64,000 bases of DNA from Verrucomicrobiaceae bacterium. GTDB taxonomy: Bacteria; Verrucomicrobiota; Verrucomicrobiia; Verrucomicrobiales; Verrucomicrobiaceae. The position numbers and the translations under genes were made by a program. The stretch spans positions 1-64,000 of the forward strand of contig JAIYDW010000100.1 in the NCBI GenBank assembly GCA_027487315.1. Reading direction: 5' to 3'. The notes beneath the pieces were generated by a model. That model did no database searches. It saw only the letters and a program-made list of their open reading frames with translations, and was not told where the DNA came from. Positions 41,609-50,805 of the stretch are shown here, in pieces (position 1 is the stretch's first letter; every line of letters starts with the position of its first letter).

Positions 41609-43030
41609 TCAATCCCCACGGTGCAGGGCCGTCACCATCTCCATCAGCTGCTCCGTCAAAATCACCGACGCATCCTCCTGCACCTGATTGGTTCCAATCC
41701 ACGTCTCATACCCCCCCAATCGATGCTGCTCCGGCGTCGGCAGATAACCATGCCGCGCATTCGCCAGTCCCACCACCATCGTCCGGGCAAACGGACTGCG
41801 CTTTTTCAGCTCCAAGCCAATCTCCACAAACACCTCAAACGGAATGCAGCAAATCACCAATTCCCCCACTCGAATCGCCTGCACCTTCACGGCCAAGCTC
41901 TTCTCAACCCGCTCGGCCGCACTCACCGTGCCCCGCGCATAGTTCTGAGCCAATCGCGGCATCTTCTCGATCGCCGCCTTGTCCTTCACCGCCAGCACCG
42001 CCTTCGCCTCCGCCACCTCCTGCTCCGATGGCTTCCGATAGGCCAAAGTCACCTCCCGCTGCTCCATCCCCAGCTTCACTCCCCCCTCATGCTTGCCAAT
42101 CTTCCGATAGGCCAGCCACGCCGTATCCGCCGCCTTCTGCGCCACGATCCGAATCTGCTCAAACGGCTCCCTCGGCGGTCTCGTCACCTTGAAGGGAATG
42201 TTGTTGATGTCCCCCGACGTCCCGTTCGACATCATCGCCACAAAACCCTCATCCCCTCGGATTCGTGACGGCATCAATCGCGCAAACTCCCCAAAGTAAT
42301 CCGCCGATATCTGCCCCCCCGGTGCGCCTCCCACATAATGCAGCGAATAATTGGCCCACAGCGCCAAAGGCTGCCGCTTCGCATCTTGAACCGAAAGAAT
42401 CGTAATGTCCGGATCCGTCGGACCTGCGGGTCGCTCCAGCACCTCCGGATTCGTCCCCGGATTCATCTTCACCCGATCCAACCGACCAAATGGATTCAAC
42501 GGCATCTTCCCCTCCTTCAGATACCAGCGCCGATTGAACACCTCATCCGGCAGCGCCTCCACCGCAGCCCCCGCCAGCGCCGGCCTCAACGTCCCATGCG
42601 CCTTGATGATCGAGTCCGCCAAACCCTGCACCAGCACCTTCCTGTAAGCCACCGCCGCCGCCGCAGCCCCCTCCCTCGCATTGCTCGGCGGCCCACTGTG
42701 CGTGTGCGTCGAACAAATCATCATCTTCTCCACCGCCATCCCCGTCGCCTCCGCCGCGATCCCCTTCGCCTCATCCACCACCTCCGGCCCCGCTCCCAAA
42801 CTGTCGACCAGCACCATCGCGACCTTCACCTTCCCATCATCCATCACCAACGCCCGCGCAAACAACGGATCATGCGCCTTCTCCGCCACATTCGCACTGA
42901 ATCCCCCCGGCATGTTCAAAGGAAATTCCCTCGGTGTCACATCCACCGCCGCCACCCCTGCCCGAAACTCCCCCGCCCCGGCCAGCGTCACCAACCCGCC
43001 CATTCCCATCAAAAACAAGATCCGTCTCAT
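41609..43030 (-). CDS. Neutral/alkaline ceramidase-like secreted protein
   Basis: About 473 residues beginning MRRILFLMGMGGLVTLAGAGEF, a signal peptide. The frame extends 12 codons upstream. The family signature is in the N-terminal ceramidase domain: DVTPREFPLNMPGG, the zinc-ligand segment ICSTHTHSGP (about residue 107) and MMSNGTSGDINN (about 267), where neutral ceramidases have NxGDVSPN. It lacks the C-terminal immunoglobulin-like domain. Homologues in this phylum are usually of unknown substrate, and ceramide hydrolysis is not assured. It is divergent from the PSD1/DUF1501 pair. Confidence 0.8.
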   Translation of the reverse strand: MRRILFLMGMGGLVTLAGAGEFRAGVAAVDVTPREFPLNMPGGFSANVAEKAHDPLFARALVMDDGKVKVAMVLVDSLGAGPEVVDEAKGIAAEATGMAVEKMMICSTHTHSGPPSNAREGAAAAAVAYRKVLVQGLADSIIKAHGTLRPALAGAAVEALPDEVFNRRWYLKEGKMPLNPFGRLDRVKMNPGTNPEVLERPAGPTDPDITILSVQDAKRQPLALWANYSLHYVGGAPGGQISADYFGEFARLMPSRIRGDEGFVAMMSNGTSGDINNIPFKVTRPPREPFEQIRIVAQKAADTAWLAYRKIGKHEGGVKLGMEQREVTLAYRKPSEQEVAEAKAVLAVKDKAAIEKMPRLAQNYARGTVSAAERVEKSLAVKVQAIRVGELVICCIPFEVFVEIGLELKKRSPFARTMVVGLANARHGYLPTPEQHRLGGYETWIGTNQVQEDASVILTEQLMEMVTALHRGD

Positions 43031-43087
43031 GCCAAACCAACGCCACCACCAGCCTGCATGATTCACCGATTCTCACATCCCGCATGC

Positions 43088-43116
43088 CAGACATAGCCCC
43101 TAACATTCGTTATAAT
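43088..43116 (+). promoter_or_regulatory. Sigma-70-type promoter for the PSD1/DUF1501 pair
   Basis: A perfect TATAAT at 43111-43116 with CAGACA at 43088-43093 (four of six matches to TTGACA) at 17-bp spacing. Transcription would start about 14 bp before the ATG at 43137. It lies in the 106-bp region shared with the divergent ceramidase-like gene. Confidence 0.55.
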
Positions 43117-43136
43117 AATCGGTCCGGCCCACTCGC

Positions 43137-45437
43137 ATGAAACGCCTTCTCCTCTTCTTATCCACCCTCGCTGGAGCAACCCTCCACGCCGCCCAACCGC
43201 AGCCCCAAATCAGTTTCAACCGCGACGTCCGCCCCATTCTCTCCGAAAACTGCTTCGCCTGTCACGGCTTCGACCCCAAACACCGCCAGGCCGACCTCCG
43301 CCTCGACACCTTCGCCGGAGCCACCGAAGACCACGACGGCAGTCGCGGCATCGTCCCTGGAGACCTTACCCAATCCGCCGCTTGGCAACGCATCATCAGC
43401 ACCGACCCCGACGAGGTCATGCCTCCACCCAAATCCCACAAACCACCGCTCTCCCCCGCCCAACGCACCATCCTCAAAACCTGGATCGAGCAAGGCGCCA
43501 AATACGAACGCCATTGGTCGTTCGAACCCCCAAAACCCTCCCCGGGCAGCAGCATCGACTCCTTCATTCAAGACCGCCTCGCCCAGGAAAAACTCTCCCC
43601 CTCCCCCGCTGCCTCACCCGCTACCCTCATCCGCCGCGTCTCCCTCGACCTCACCGGCCTCCCCCCGACCCCGGAAGAAGTCGCCGCCTTCCTCGCCGAC
43701 CCCTCCGACCAAGCCTACTCCAAACTCGTCGACCGCCTACTCCAAAGCCCCCATTACGGCGAGCGCTGGGGCCGCTGGTGGCTGGACCAGGCCCGCTACG
43801 CCGACAGCAACGGCTACTCCATCGACGCCCCCCGCCAAATCTGGAAATTCCGCGACTGGGTCATCGACGCCCTCAACGCCGACATGCCCTTCGACCAATT
43901 CACCATCGAACAACTCGCCGGCGACCTCCTCCCCAACGCCTCCGAAAGCCAAAAAATCGCCACCGGCTTCCATCGCAACACCCAGATCAACCAGGAAGGC
44001 GGCATCGACAAAGAACAGTTCCGCATCGACAGCGTCTTCGATCGCGTCGCCACCACCGGCACCGTCTGGCTCGGCCTCTCCATCGGCTGCGCCCAATGTC
44101 ACGACCACAAATTCGATCCCATCGAGCAAAAGGAATACTACCAGCTCTTCGCCTTCTTCAATAATCAGGACGAACCCACCCTCAAGATCTTCGATCAAAA
44201 TCTGGATGTCCGCGAACTCACTCAGGAATTCAAACAGCTCGAAACCCGAATCAAAACCTTCATCCAAGACCACGCCTCCGAACTCGACGCCTGGGAGGCC
44301 GGTCTCACCCCCGCCATCAAAAAAAGCCTCTCATCCTTCCTCACCAAAATCCTCGCCGTCCCCAAAAACAAACGCTCCTTCGCACAAACCCAAAGCCTGT
44401 TCGCTGCCAGCGTCGGTGGTGTCGGCACCTTCCGCGAACTCAACGACCGCTACAAAGAAATCGATACCCTCTTGAATCAAGGCGTCACCACCCTGGTCAT
44501 GAAGGAACTCCCCAAACCCCGCAAAACCACCGTCTTCATCAAAGGCGACTTCACCCGCCCCGCCGACGAAGTCACGCCCGGCACCCCCGGCGTCCTCCAC
44601 CCCTTCAAGTCCGCGCCCCTTCAACCCAACCGCCTCGATCTCGCCAAATGGATCGTCAGCCCTGAAAACCCCCTCACCGCACGCGTCATCGTCAATCGCA
44701 TCTGGCAGCAATACTTCGGACGAGGCCTCGTCGAAACCGAAAACGACTTCGGCATGCAAGGCACCACCCCCTCCCACCCCGAACTCCTCGACTGGCTCGC
44801 CACCGAACTCCTCGCCAAAAAGTGGAGCCTCAAAGACATCCACCGCCTCATCGTCACCTCCCATACCTACCGCCAAAGCTCCTCCAACCGCCCCGACCTC
44901 CGCGAAAAAGACCCCGGCAACTACCTCCTCGCCCGCCAGTCCCGCCTCCGCCTCGACGCCGAAGTCGTGCGCGACGTCGCCCTCTCCGCCAGCGGCCTGC
45001 TCGCCCCTCAAATCGGCGGCCCCCCAGTCTACCCTCCCATCCCCGATGGCGTCATGGGCCAGGGCCAGGTCAAACGCACCTGGACCGTCAGCAAAGGCGC
45101 CGACAGATACCGCCGCGGCCTCTACACCTTCATCTACCGCGCCTCCCCACCCCCCACCCTCACCGTCTTCGACGCCCCGGAAGGCTTCACCACCTGCACA
45201 CGCCGCATCCGCAGCAATACCCCCCTCCAGGCCCTCACCCTCATGAACGACTCCGGCTTCTTCGAGTTCGCCACCGCTCTCGAAAAAATCATCCAATCAG
45301 AAAGCCTCGACGCCGCCTTCCGCCGCTGCACCTCACGCCCCCCTCACCCGGACGAACTCGCCATCCTCCAAAAACTCGATCCCCTCACCGCCGCTCGCAC
45401 CCTCCTCAACCTCGACGAAACCGTCACCCGCGAATGA
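43137..45437 (+). CDS. PSD1 cytochrome c plus DUF1549/DUF1553 protein
   Basis: 766 residues. A signal peptide (KRLLLFLSTLAGATLHA) is followed by a PSD1-type cytochrome c domain with haem motif CFACHG (about residues 39-44) and a distal methionine in EVMPPP. Then come DUF1549 (FIQDRLAQEKLSPSPAASPATLIRRVSLDLTGLPPTPEEV...) and the C-terminal DUF1553 (NPLTARVIVNRIWQQYFGRGLVETENDFG). This architecture is found mostly in Planctomycetota and Verrucomicrobiota and is always followed by a DUF1501 gene, here overlapping by 4 bp. Periplasmic; the function is unknown, with roles in polysaccharide or sulphated sugar use suspected. Confidence 0.92.
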   Translation: MKRLLLFLSTLAGATLHAAQPQPQISFNRDVRPILSENCFACHGFDPKHRQADLRLDTFAGATEDHDGSRGIVPGDLTQSAAWQRIISTDPDEVMPPPKSHKPPLSPAQRTILKTWIEQGAKYERHWSFEPPKPSPGSSIDSFIQDRLAQEKLSPSPAASPATLIRRVSLDLTGLPPTPEEVAAFLADPSDQAYSKLVDRLLQSPHYGERWGRWWLDQARYADSNGYSIDAPRQIWKFRDWVIDALNADMPFDQFTIEQLAGDLLPNASESQKIATGFHRNTQINQEGGIDKEQFRIDSVFDRVATTGTVWLGLSIGCAQCHDHKFDPIEQKEYYQLFAFFNNQDEPTLKIFDQNLDVRELTQEFKQLETRIKTFIQDHASELDAWEAGLTPAIKKSLSSFLTKILAVPKNKRSFAQTQSLFAASVGGVGTFRELNDRYKEIDTLLNQGVTTLVMKELPKPRKTTVFIKGDFTRPADEVTPGTPGVLHPFKSAPLQPNRLDLAKWIVSPENPLTARVIVNRIWQQYFGRGLVETENDFGMQGTTPSHPELLDWLATELLAKKWSLKDIHRLIVTSHTYRQSSSNRPDLREKDPGNYLLARQSRLRLDAEVVRDVALSASGLLAPQIGGPPVYPPIPDGVMGQGQVKRTWTVSKGADRYRRGLYTFIYRASPPPTLTVFDAPEGFTTCTRRIRSNTPLQALTLMNDSGFFEFATALEKIIQSESLDAAFRRCTSRPPHPDELAILQKLDPLTAARTLLNLDETVTRE

Positions 45438-46867
45438 CCTCCATGCACCCGCTCCAGCATCAAACCCGCCGCCACTTCTTCAGCCGTTGCTCCGTCGGCC
45501 TCGGCTCCATCGCTCTGTCATCCCTCATGGCAGCGCCCGCACCCAAAATGCGCAACCCCCTGGAGCCCAAAAAGACCCACTTCCCCGCCAAGGCCAAAAA
45601 CGTCATCTTCCTCTTCATGGCCGGTGGCCCCTCCCAACTCGATCTCTTCGAACACAAACCCCAACTCACCAAACTCAACGGCAAACCCATCCCTGAAAGC
45701 TACACCGCCGGCAAGCGCTTCGCCTTCATGGACAGCAGCCATCGCAGCGACCTCCTCGCCTCCCGCCGCTCCTTCAAACAATACGGACAATCCGGCGCCT
45801 GGGTCAGCGATCTCCTTCCCCACACCGCCTCCATCGTCGACGACATCAGCATCGTCACCACCTGCAAAACCGACCTCTTCAATCACGCCCCCGCCAAACT
45901 CTACATGAACACCGGCAGCGGCCTCTTCGGTCGCCCCAGCATGGGCTCATGGGTCACCTACGGCCTCGGCAGCGAGTGCGAAGACCTCCCCGGCTTTGTC
46001 GTACTCCAAAGCGGCCCACGCGGCCCTCGCGGCGGCTCCGTCCTCTGGGGCAGCGGCGTCCTGCCCACCACCTACCAGGGCGTCCCCCTCCGCAACCAGG
46101 GCGACCCCATCGTCAACCTCTCCACCCCCTCCCAAATCACCCCCACCCAACAACGCCAGGTCGTCGACTCCGTTCGCGAACTGAACCTGAAACACCTCGT
46201 CGAAACCGGCGACGACGAAATCGCCACCCGCATCAACGCCTATGAAATGGCCTACCGCATGCAAACCAGTGCCCCCGAACTGATGGACACCAGTGACGAA
46301 TCCCAGGCCACCCTCGACCTTTACGGCATCAAAGACCCCAAAGAAACCAGCTTCGCCCGCAACTGCCTCCTCGCCCGCCGACTCGTCGAACGCGGTGTCC
46401 GCTTCGTCCAGCTCTACGACACCAACTGGGACCACCACGGCGGCCCCACCGAAAACCTCGAGAAACACCTCCCCCCCAAATGCCTCGACATCGACCAAGC
46501 CTCCGCCGCCCTCGTCAAAGACCTCAAACAACGCGGCCTCCTCGATGACACCATCGTCATCTGGGGCGGCGAATTCGGCCGCACCCCCATGGGCGAAGTC
46601 CGCGAGTCCACCGGCCGCAACCACCACATCGACGCCTTCACCATGTGGTTCGCCGGCGGCGGCTTCAAACGCGGCACCGTCTACGGTCAAACCGACGAAT
46701 TCGGCTTCGGCCCCGTCGAAAACCCCGTCCACGTCCACGACATCCACGCCACCCTACTCCACCAGCTCGGCCTCGACCACGAACGCCTCTCCGTCCGCTC
46801 CCAAGGCCTCGACTTCCGCCTCACCGGCGTCGATCCCGCCCATGTCGTGAAAGGCATCCTCGCGTAA
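45434..46867 (+). CDS. DUF1501 (sulfatase-like fold) Tat-exported protein
   Basis: About 477 residues starting at the ATG that overlaps the upstream stop (ATGA, 45434-45437); Met at 45443 is an alternative. The N-terminal TRRHFFSRCSVGLGSIALSS is a Tat signal. NVIFLFMAGGPSQLDLFEHKP and VIWGGEFGRTPMGE... GRNHHIDAFTMWFAGGGFKRG are DUF1501 signatures. The fold is related to alkaline phosphatase/sulfatase enzymes, with His and Asp metal ligands near the C-terminus. It is the partner of the PSD1 protein. Confidence 0.92.
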   Translation: MTSMHPLQHQTRRHFFSRCSVGLGSIALSSLMAAPAPKMRNPLEPKKTHFPAKAKNVIFLFMAGGPSQLDLFEHKPQLTKLNGKPIPESYTAGKRFAFMDSSHRSDLLASRRSFKQYGQSGAWVSDLLPHTASIVDDISIVTTCKTDLFNHAPAKLYMNTGSGLFGRPSMGSWVTYGLGSECEDLPGFVVLQSGPRGPRGGSVLWGSGVLPTTYQGVPLRNQGDPIVNLSTPSQITPTQQRQVVDSVRELNLKHLVETGDDEIATRINAYEMAYRMQTSAPELMDTSDESQATLDLYGIKDPKETSFARNCLLARRLVERGVRFVQLYDTNWDHHGGPTENLEKHLPPKCLDIDQASAALVKDLKQRGLLDDTIVIWGGEFGRTPMGEVRESTGRNHHIDAFTMWFAGGGFKRGTVYGQTDEFGFGPVENPVHVHDIHATLLHQLGLDHERLSVRSQGLDFRLTGVDPAHVVKGILA

Positions 46868-46873
46868 ACGCCA

Positions 46874-46903
46874 CAAAAAAAGCGGGTTCCGAAGAACCCG
46901 CTT
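46874..46903 (-). terminator. Intrinsic terminator of rpmB
   Basis: AAGCGGGTTC (46880-46889) and GAACCCGCTT (46894-46903) form a perfect 10-bp stem with loop CGAA. On the minus strand it is followed by a run of seven T (46874-46880), so it terminates rpmB. The plus-strand DUF1501 gene, which ends at 46867, may share the hairpin. Confidence 0.9.
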
Positions 46904-46932
46904 CTCTCAAAATTCAGTTAGCAGCTTCGATC

Positions 46933-47196
46933 TCAGATCAAACCCGCGTCCTTCAGCGTCGCAAAAGCCCCATTCTTGTCCAGGGTCTTCAACGCCCGAG
47001 CCGAAAGGCGAACATTCACAAACTTGCCCAACTCGGACACCCAAATGCGCTTGTCACGCAGGTTCGGGTGAATCTTCCGCTTCACACGCTTCGTGATGTG
47101 CTTACCGATACCACCTTCCTTCTTAGCTTTACCACTGCGATGGATCTTGTGGCCGACGGTGACTCCGACTCCGGTGATTTGACAAACTTTGGCCAT
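46933..47196 (-). CDS. rpmB: Large ribosomal subunit protein bL28
   Basis: 87 residues: AKVCQITGVGVTVGHKIHRSGKAKK, then KRVKRKIHPNLRDKRIWV. These are the conserved blocks of bL28. It lacks the zinc-binding cysteine set seen in some L28 proteins. The frame stays open far upstream, but the ATG at 47196 begins the conserved protein. It is monocistronic, with a strong terminator. Confidence 0.96.
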   Translation of the reverse strand: MAKVCQITGVGVTVGHKIHRSGKAKKEGGIGKHITKRVKRKIHPNLRDKRIWVSELGKFVNVRLSARALKTLDKNGAFATLKDAGLI

Positions 47197-47255
47197 AATG
47201 TTGAAAAGGTTGGGGGTGAAAAAGGGCCGGAAGAGTAACCACGCAGACCCCAACG

Positions 47256-48044
47256 TCAACAGGAAATGGCGTTTCCGCCCAGTTCGGCCTCCGAAAACCC
47301 AAACTCCACCGGCAAAGGCGCCTCCCAAACCAACCCCTTCGCCCCCTCCCCTCCCGCCACCTCCAGCGTCTTCGAATGCAGCAACTGCCTCGGAAAATGC
47401 AGCCTCCCCGCCAACTCCGGCGTCCACCCACTCTCAATAAAATCCAAATACCCGCTCCCATCCCCATTGTAAATCTTGTCCCCCACCACCGGATGCCCCA
47501 AATGCGCCAAATGCACCCGAATCTGATGCATCCGCCCCGTCTTGGGCCGCGCCTCCACCAGCGCCACCCGCCCAAACGCCCGCTCCCCCCGCGCCAGCAC
47601 CCGAAACCCCGTCTCACATGGCGTCCCGCCTTCATGCACCCGCTGCCGCACCCAAATCGCCGACTCCTCCACCTCCCCCGCCCGCAAAATCGGCGCCACC
47701 ACCTCCATCGACTCCCACTCCGGCCACCCGTGCACCAGCGCCACATACCCCTTGCTCACCTGCCGCCGTTGCATCGCCAGCCCAAACCGCCGCGCCGCCT
47801 TCGCATGCTTCGCCACCAGCACCACCCCGCTCGTCTCCCGATCCAGCCGATTGATGATCGAGATCTGCCCCCCGTTCGCCATTTCGTAGGACAGCAAATC
47901 CTTCAACCCATCCCACAGCGTCGGCACCCCGTCCGGCGTGCTTGGATGAATCTTCAACGGCGCCGGCTTGTTCACCACAATGTAGTCTTCCGTCTCATCC
48001 AGCACCGTGAAACGCGTGTTGTTGGCAATCCCGGACATACCCAA
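47256..48044 (-). CDS. RluA-family RNA pseudouridine synthase
   Basis: 262 residues without an N-terminal S4 domain. The catalytic motif INRLDRETSG carries the nucleophilic Asp, and the strand before it (DYIVVNKPAPLKIHPS) is the family start. RMHQIRVHLAHLGHPVVGDKIYNGDG is the conserved C-terminal block. The RNA target (rRNA or tRNA) is undetermined. It is the last of three coupled minus-strand genes, starting right after the DUF456 stop. Confidence 0.92.
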   Translation of the reverse strand: MGMSGIANNTRFTVLDETEDYIVVNKPAPLKIHPSTPDGVPTLWDGLKDLLSYEMANGGQISIINRLDRETSGVVLVAKHAKAARRFGLAMQRRQVSKGYVALVHGWPEWESMEVVAPILRAGEVEESAIWVRQRVHEGGTPCETGFRVLARGERAFGRVALVEARPKTGRMHQIRVHLAHLGHPVVGDKIYNGDGSGYLDFIESGWTPELAGRLHFPRQLLHSKTLEVAGGEGAKGLVWEAPLPVEFGFSEAELGGNAISC

Positions 48045-48593
48045 TCACCAAAACAAGGCGTCCACCACGAACACCCCGATCATCATCACACTCACCCCGA
48101 TCCGCGCCACCAAACCCACACCCGTCCCCAGCAAAGTCCCCCACGTCGACTTCGCCGCCGGCTTCAACTCCATCTTCGCAAACAGCATCTCAAACGCAAA
48201 GCCACCCACCAGCGGCCCCAGAATCAACCCCGGCAATCCCAAAAACAACCCCACCAGCCCTCCCACAAACACTCCCGCCACCCCCCATCGACTCGCCCCA
48301 AACCACCGCGCCCCCAGCATCCCGCTGAAAAAATCAATCGCATACGCCACCGCCAGCAAAACCCCCATCACAGCGATCCCCGTCCAGCTCATCGCCGACT
48401 CTGGCCGCAGCACCGTGTGCAAAATCCCCGCCACAAAAATCAAAAATGGCCCCGGCAAAAACGGCAGCACCGCCCCCAAAAAACCCAACACCAAAAGACT
48501 CACCGTCAACGACCACACCCCCCAAAACGACCAGTCAATCGCCACAAAAAAACCCACCACCCCCTCCCACACATCCTGGAGCCACTCCATCAT
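48045..48593 (-). CDS. DUF456 family integral membrane protein
   Basis: 182 residues with about four to five hydrophobic segments (VWSLTVSLLVLGFLGAVLPFLPGPFLIFVAGI, GIAVMGVLLAVAYAIDFFSGMLG, GVAGVFVGGLVGLFLGLPGLILGPLVGGF). This is the glycine-rich pattern of DUF456, proteins of unknown function. The start overlaps the nitroreductase gene's stop by 4 bp. Confidence 0.88.
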   Translation of the reverse strand: MMEWLQDVWEGVVGFFVAIDWSFWGVWSLTVSLLVLGFLGAVLPFLPGPFLIFVAGILHTVLRPESAMSWTGIAVMGVLLAVAYAIDFFSGMLGARWFGASRWGVAGVFVGGLVGLFLGLPGLILGPLVGGFAFEMLFAKMELKPAAKSTWGTLLGTGVGLVARIGVSVMMIGVFVVDALFW

Positions 48594-49183
48594 GGCGTGT
48601 CAGGGTGCCAGACCACCTTCTCCGCCACCGGCCGCCGCGGCACCTCCGCCATCACCCGCCCCTCCTTCACCCACCCCAAATACAACAAACCCACGCACAA
48701 ATCCCCCTCACCCAGCCCCAGCCAACTCCCAAACGCCGCCGAACCCAGCACCGGCGGCGACGACCAAAAGCTCCCCAACCCCGCCGCTGTCGCACTCAGC
48801 ATCACATTCTGCATCGCACACGCCACCGCCTCCACCTCCTCCAAAAACGGAATCTTCTCCCCCCCCCGCTTCTCCACACAGCACGCAATCACCACCGGCG
48901 CCAGCAGCGGATTCTGCCCCAGCTTCACCAGCTTGTCCTCCCGCACCTCCGCCACCGGCGTCACCTCCTTGTAAATCATCGGCAACGCCTCCGCCAACCG
49001 CACCCGCGCCTCCCCCGCAAACACATGAAACTTCCACGGCTCCGTCAAACCATGCGTCGGCGCCCACGTACCATTCTCCAGCAACTGCCACACCAACGCC
49101 TCCGGCACAGACCTCCCCAAATCCATATCCGCCGGCTTCACCGACCGGCGATTTCGAATCAAAGTAGAAACAGCTTCAAGCAT
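48590..49183 (-). CDS. Nitroreductase-family flavoprotein
   Basis: About 197 residues from ATG 49183 (MLEAVSTLIRNRRSVKPAD). The RNRRSVK start, the ENGTWAPTHGLTEPWKFHV segment, and GLGSFWSSPPVLGS near the end match the FMN-dependent nitroreductase fold, in the smaller YdjA-like branch. NAD(P)H-driven reduction of nitro compounds or quinones is expected. The further-upstream start is rejected because it adds a nonconserved leader. First gene of the three-gene operon. Confidence 0.88.
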   Translation of the reverse strand: MLEAVSTLIRNRRSVKPADMDLGRSVPEALVWQLLENGTWAPTHGLTEPWKFHVFAGEARVRLAEALPMIYKEVTPVAEVREDKLVKLGQNPLLAPVVIACCVEKRGGEKIPFLEEVEAVACAMQNVMLSATAAGLGSFWSSPPVLGSAAFGSWLGLGEGDLCVGLLYLGWVKEGRVMAEVPRRPVAEKVVWHPDTP

Positions 49184-49235
49184 CACATTCAAGACTACAA
49201 CCCCACCGCCCGACCGTCCAGCGCCGGTCACCAAC

Positions 49236-50765
49236 TCACTCAATCCGCTTCAACGACCCCACCCGATAGCCCCCCGTGATGATCGCCATGTTGTCCCGCT
49301 CCATCGCCAGCGCATCAATGTGAATCAAATGCGGAAACTCCCCCAGCCGAATCGTGTGCACCCCGTTCACCGGCTTCTTCAGCGCCTCATCCAGCGTCGT
49401 CAAATCCGTGATCGCCACCCCGTTCACCTCCTCCACAATCTGCCCTCCCATCCGCTCATAACCCTGCGCACTCGGTGTCGGCAAAACCGCACTCAAAAAG
49501 ATGATCTTCTTGCAGCCCTTCTTCTCAAATTCTTCCGGACTCTTCGCCAACCGCGCCAACCGCAAAATCGGCCCCGTCTGCCGGTCCCGGCCAAATCCCT
49601 CCAAATACGCCTTCGACAACTCCTGAAATAGCAAGCCCCCCGCCAGCAGGTAGTTCGGCCCGCGATCAAACCGATACGGTGACACAATCATCTCCGCCGG
49701 ATTCTTCCTCGCCAGCTTCCCTTCCAAAACCACCTCCTTGCCCTCCCGCATCACCGTCACCTTCAGCGCATCCCCCACAAACGCCCGACCCCGCACCACG
49801 TGACTCACACTCAGCGTCCCATACTGCGGATCCCGATAGTTCCCCCTCGAATCAATGTCGAACCCATTCACCGACGTGATGATATCCCCCTCCTTCAACC
49901 CCAGTTTCTCACCCGTCATCCCCTTCATCACCTGGCTCACATACATCCCCGTATCACCCTCCTTCATCTTCAGGTAATCCCGAAACTGACCATCCAGCGT
50001 CAACTGAAACTCCACCCCCAAATTCGGAAACCCTTCATAAGTCCCATCCGCCGTGTCTTTCAAAAAGTGATCAATGATCGGCGCTGGCAACACCGTCGTC
50101 ACCTGGTTCTTCGAGTCATACCGCAGCAGCAAACCCGCCAGCTTCCCGCCCTTCACCACCGGCAAAGTAAAACTGTTTCCCTCCGTGCGAATGATCCCGT
50201 TCCCCTCGTAAACCAGGAACACCGACCCATCCACAAAGTAATCCGCCGTCTCCACCTTCGACACCCGCAGCGGCGTCACAATCAAATCCCCCGCCGGCCC
50301 GATCTGCCAAACTGACAGCCCGTCCCCGATCCGCGCCCCCGTATCGATCTCCATCGGCTTCACCTCGGCAAAGAACCCCTTCGCCCGCTCCGCATTCTCA
50401 GCCACCAGCACCGCCACATTCGCCTCGTAATCCACCGCCTTCACCTTCGCCGTCAGCTTCTGCCCGCTCTCCGGCTGCTCCAGCTCGATGTAGGTCGAAT
50501 CCGCCACCATCTGCGCCGTCACCAGAATCTCATTCCCCTTCAGCACCACTCCCAATCCACGACGCGACCCCGGCGACTCCTTCTGCCACGGAATGTGCGG
50601 ACTGAACGACTGATACGTCACATTCACCTTCAACAGCGAACTCGACTTGATGATCGCCTCACGCGGCGTCCCAACACCCCCCGAATCAACGGCCACCTCA
50701 GGACCCTGAGCACACAATGACATCGCCAGAACCAGCGAGCTAAGAGAAAAAAGAAAAGTCTTCAT
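49236..50765 (-). CDS. HtrA/Deg-like pseudoprotease with PDZ domains
   Basis: 509 residues, signal peptide included (MKTFLFSLSSLVLAMSLCAQ). It is a full-length paralogue of the upstream HtrA protein: trypsin-like domain, PDZ domain (about 245-365), and a C-terminal second PDZ-like region (QGYERMGGQIVEEVNGVAITDLTTLDEALKK). Alignment of the triad shows His replaced by Gln85 (VTAQMVAD for TNAHVVSN), Asp by Asn116 (EANVAVL for DCDLAIL), and Ser198 kept but in GNSFTLPV rather than GNSGGPV. It should be proteolytically dead. It probably acts as a chaperone, a regulator or a subunit of the active protein. Confidence 0.85.
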   Translation of the reverse strand: MKTFLFSLSSLVLAMSLCAQGPEVAVDSGGVGTPREAIIKSSSLLKVNVTYQSFSPHIPWQKESPGSRRGLGVVLKGNEILVTAQMVADSTYIELEQPESGQKLTAKVKAVDYEANVAVLVAENAERAKGFFAEVKPMEIDTGARIGDGLSVWQIGPAGDLIVTPLRVSKVETADYFVDGSVFLVYEGNGIIRTEGNSFTLPVVKGGKLAGLLLRYDSKNQVTTVLPAPIIDHFLKDTADGTYEGFPNLGVEFQLTLDGQFRDYLKMKEGDTGMYVSQVMKGMTGEKLGLKEGDIITSVNGFDIDSRGNYRDPQYGTLSVSHVVRGRAFVGDALKVTVMREGKEVVLEGKLARKNPAEMIVSPYRFDRGPNYLLAGGLLFQELSKAYLEGFGRDRQTGPILRLARLAKSPEEFEKKGCKKIIFLSAVLPTPSAQGYERMGGQIVEEVNGVAITDLTTLDEALKKPVNGVHTIRLGEFPHLIHIDALAMERDNMAIITGGYRVGSLKRIE

Positions 50766-50805
50766 GAATCAAAAAAGCTAAATCAATCAGGGCAAAAACC
50801 AGGGC

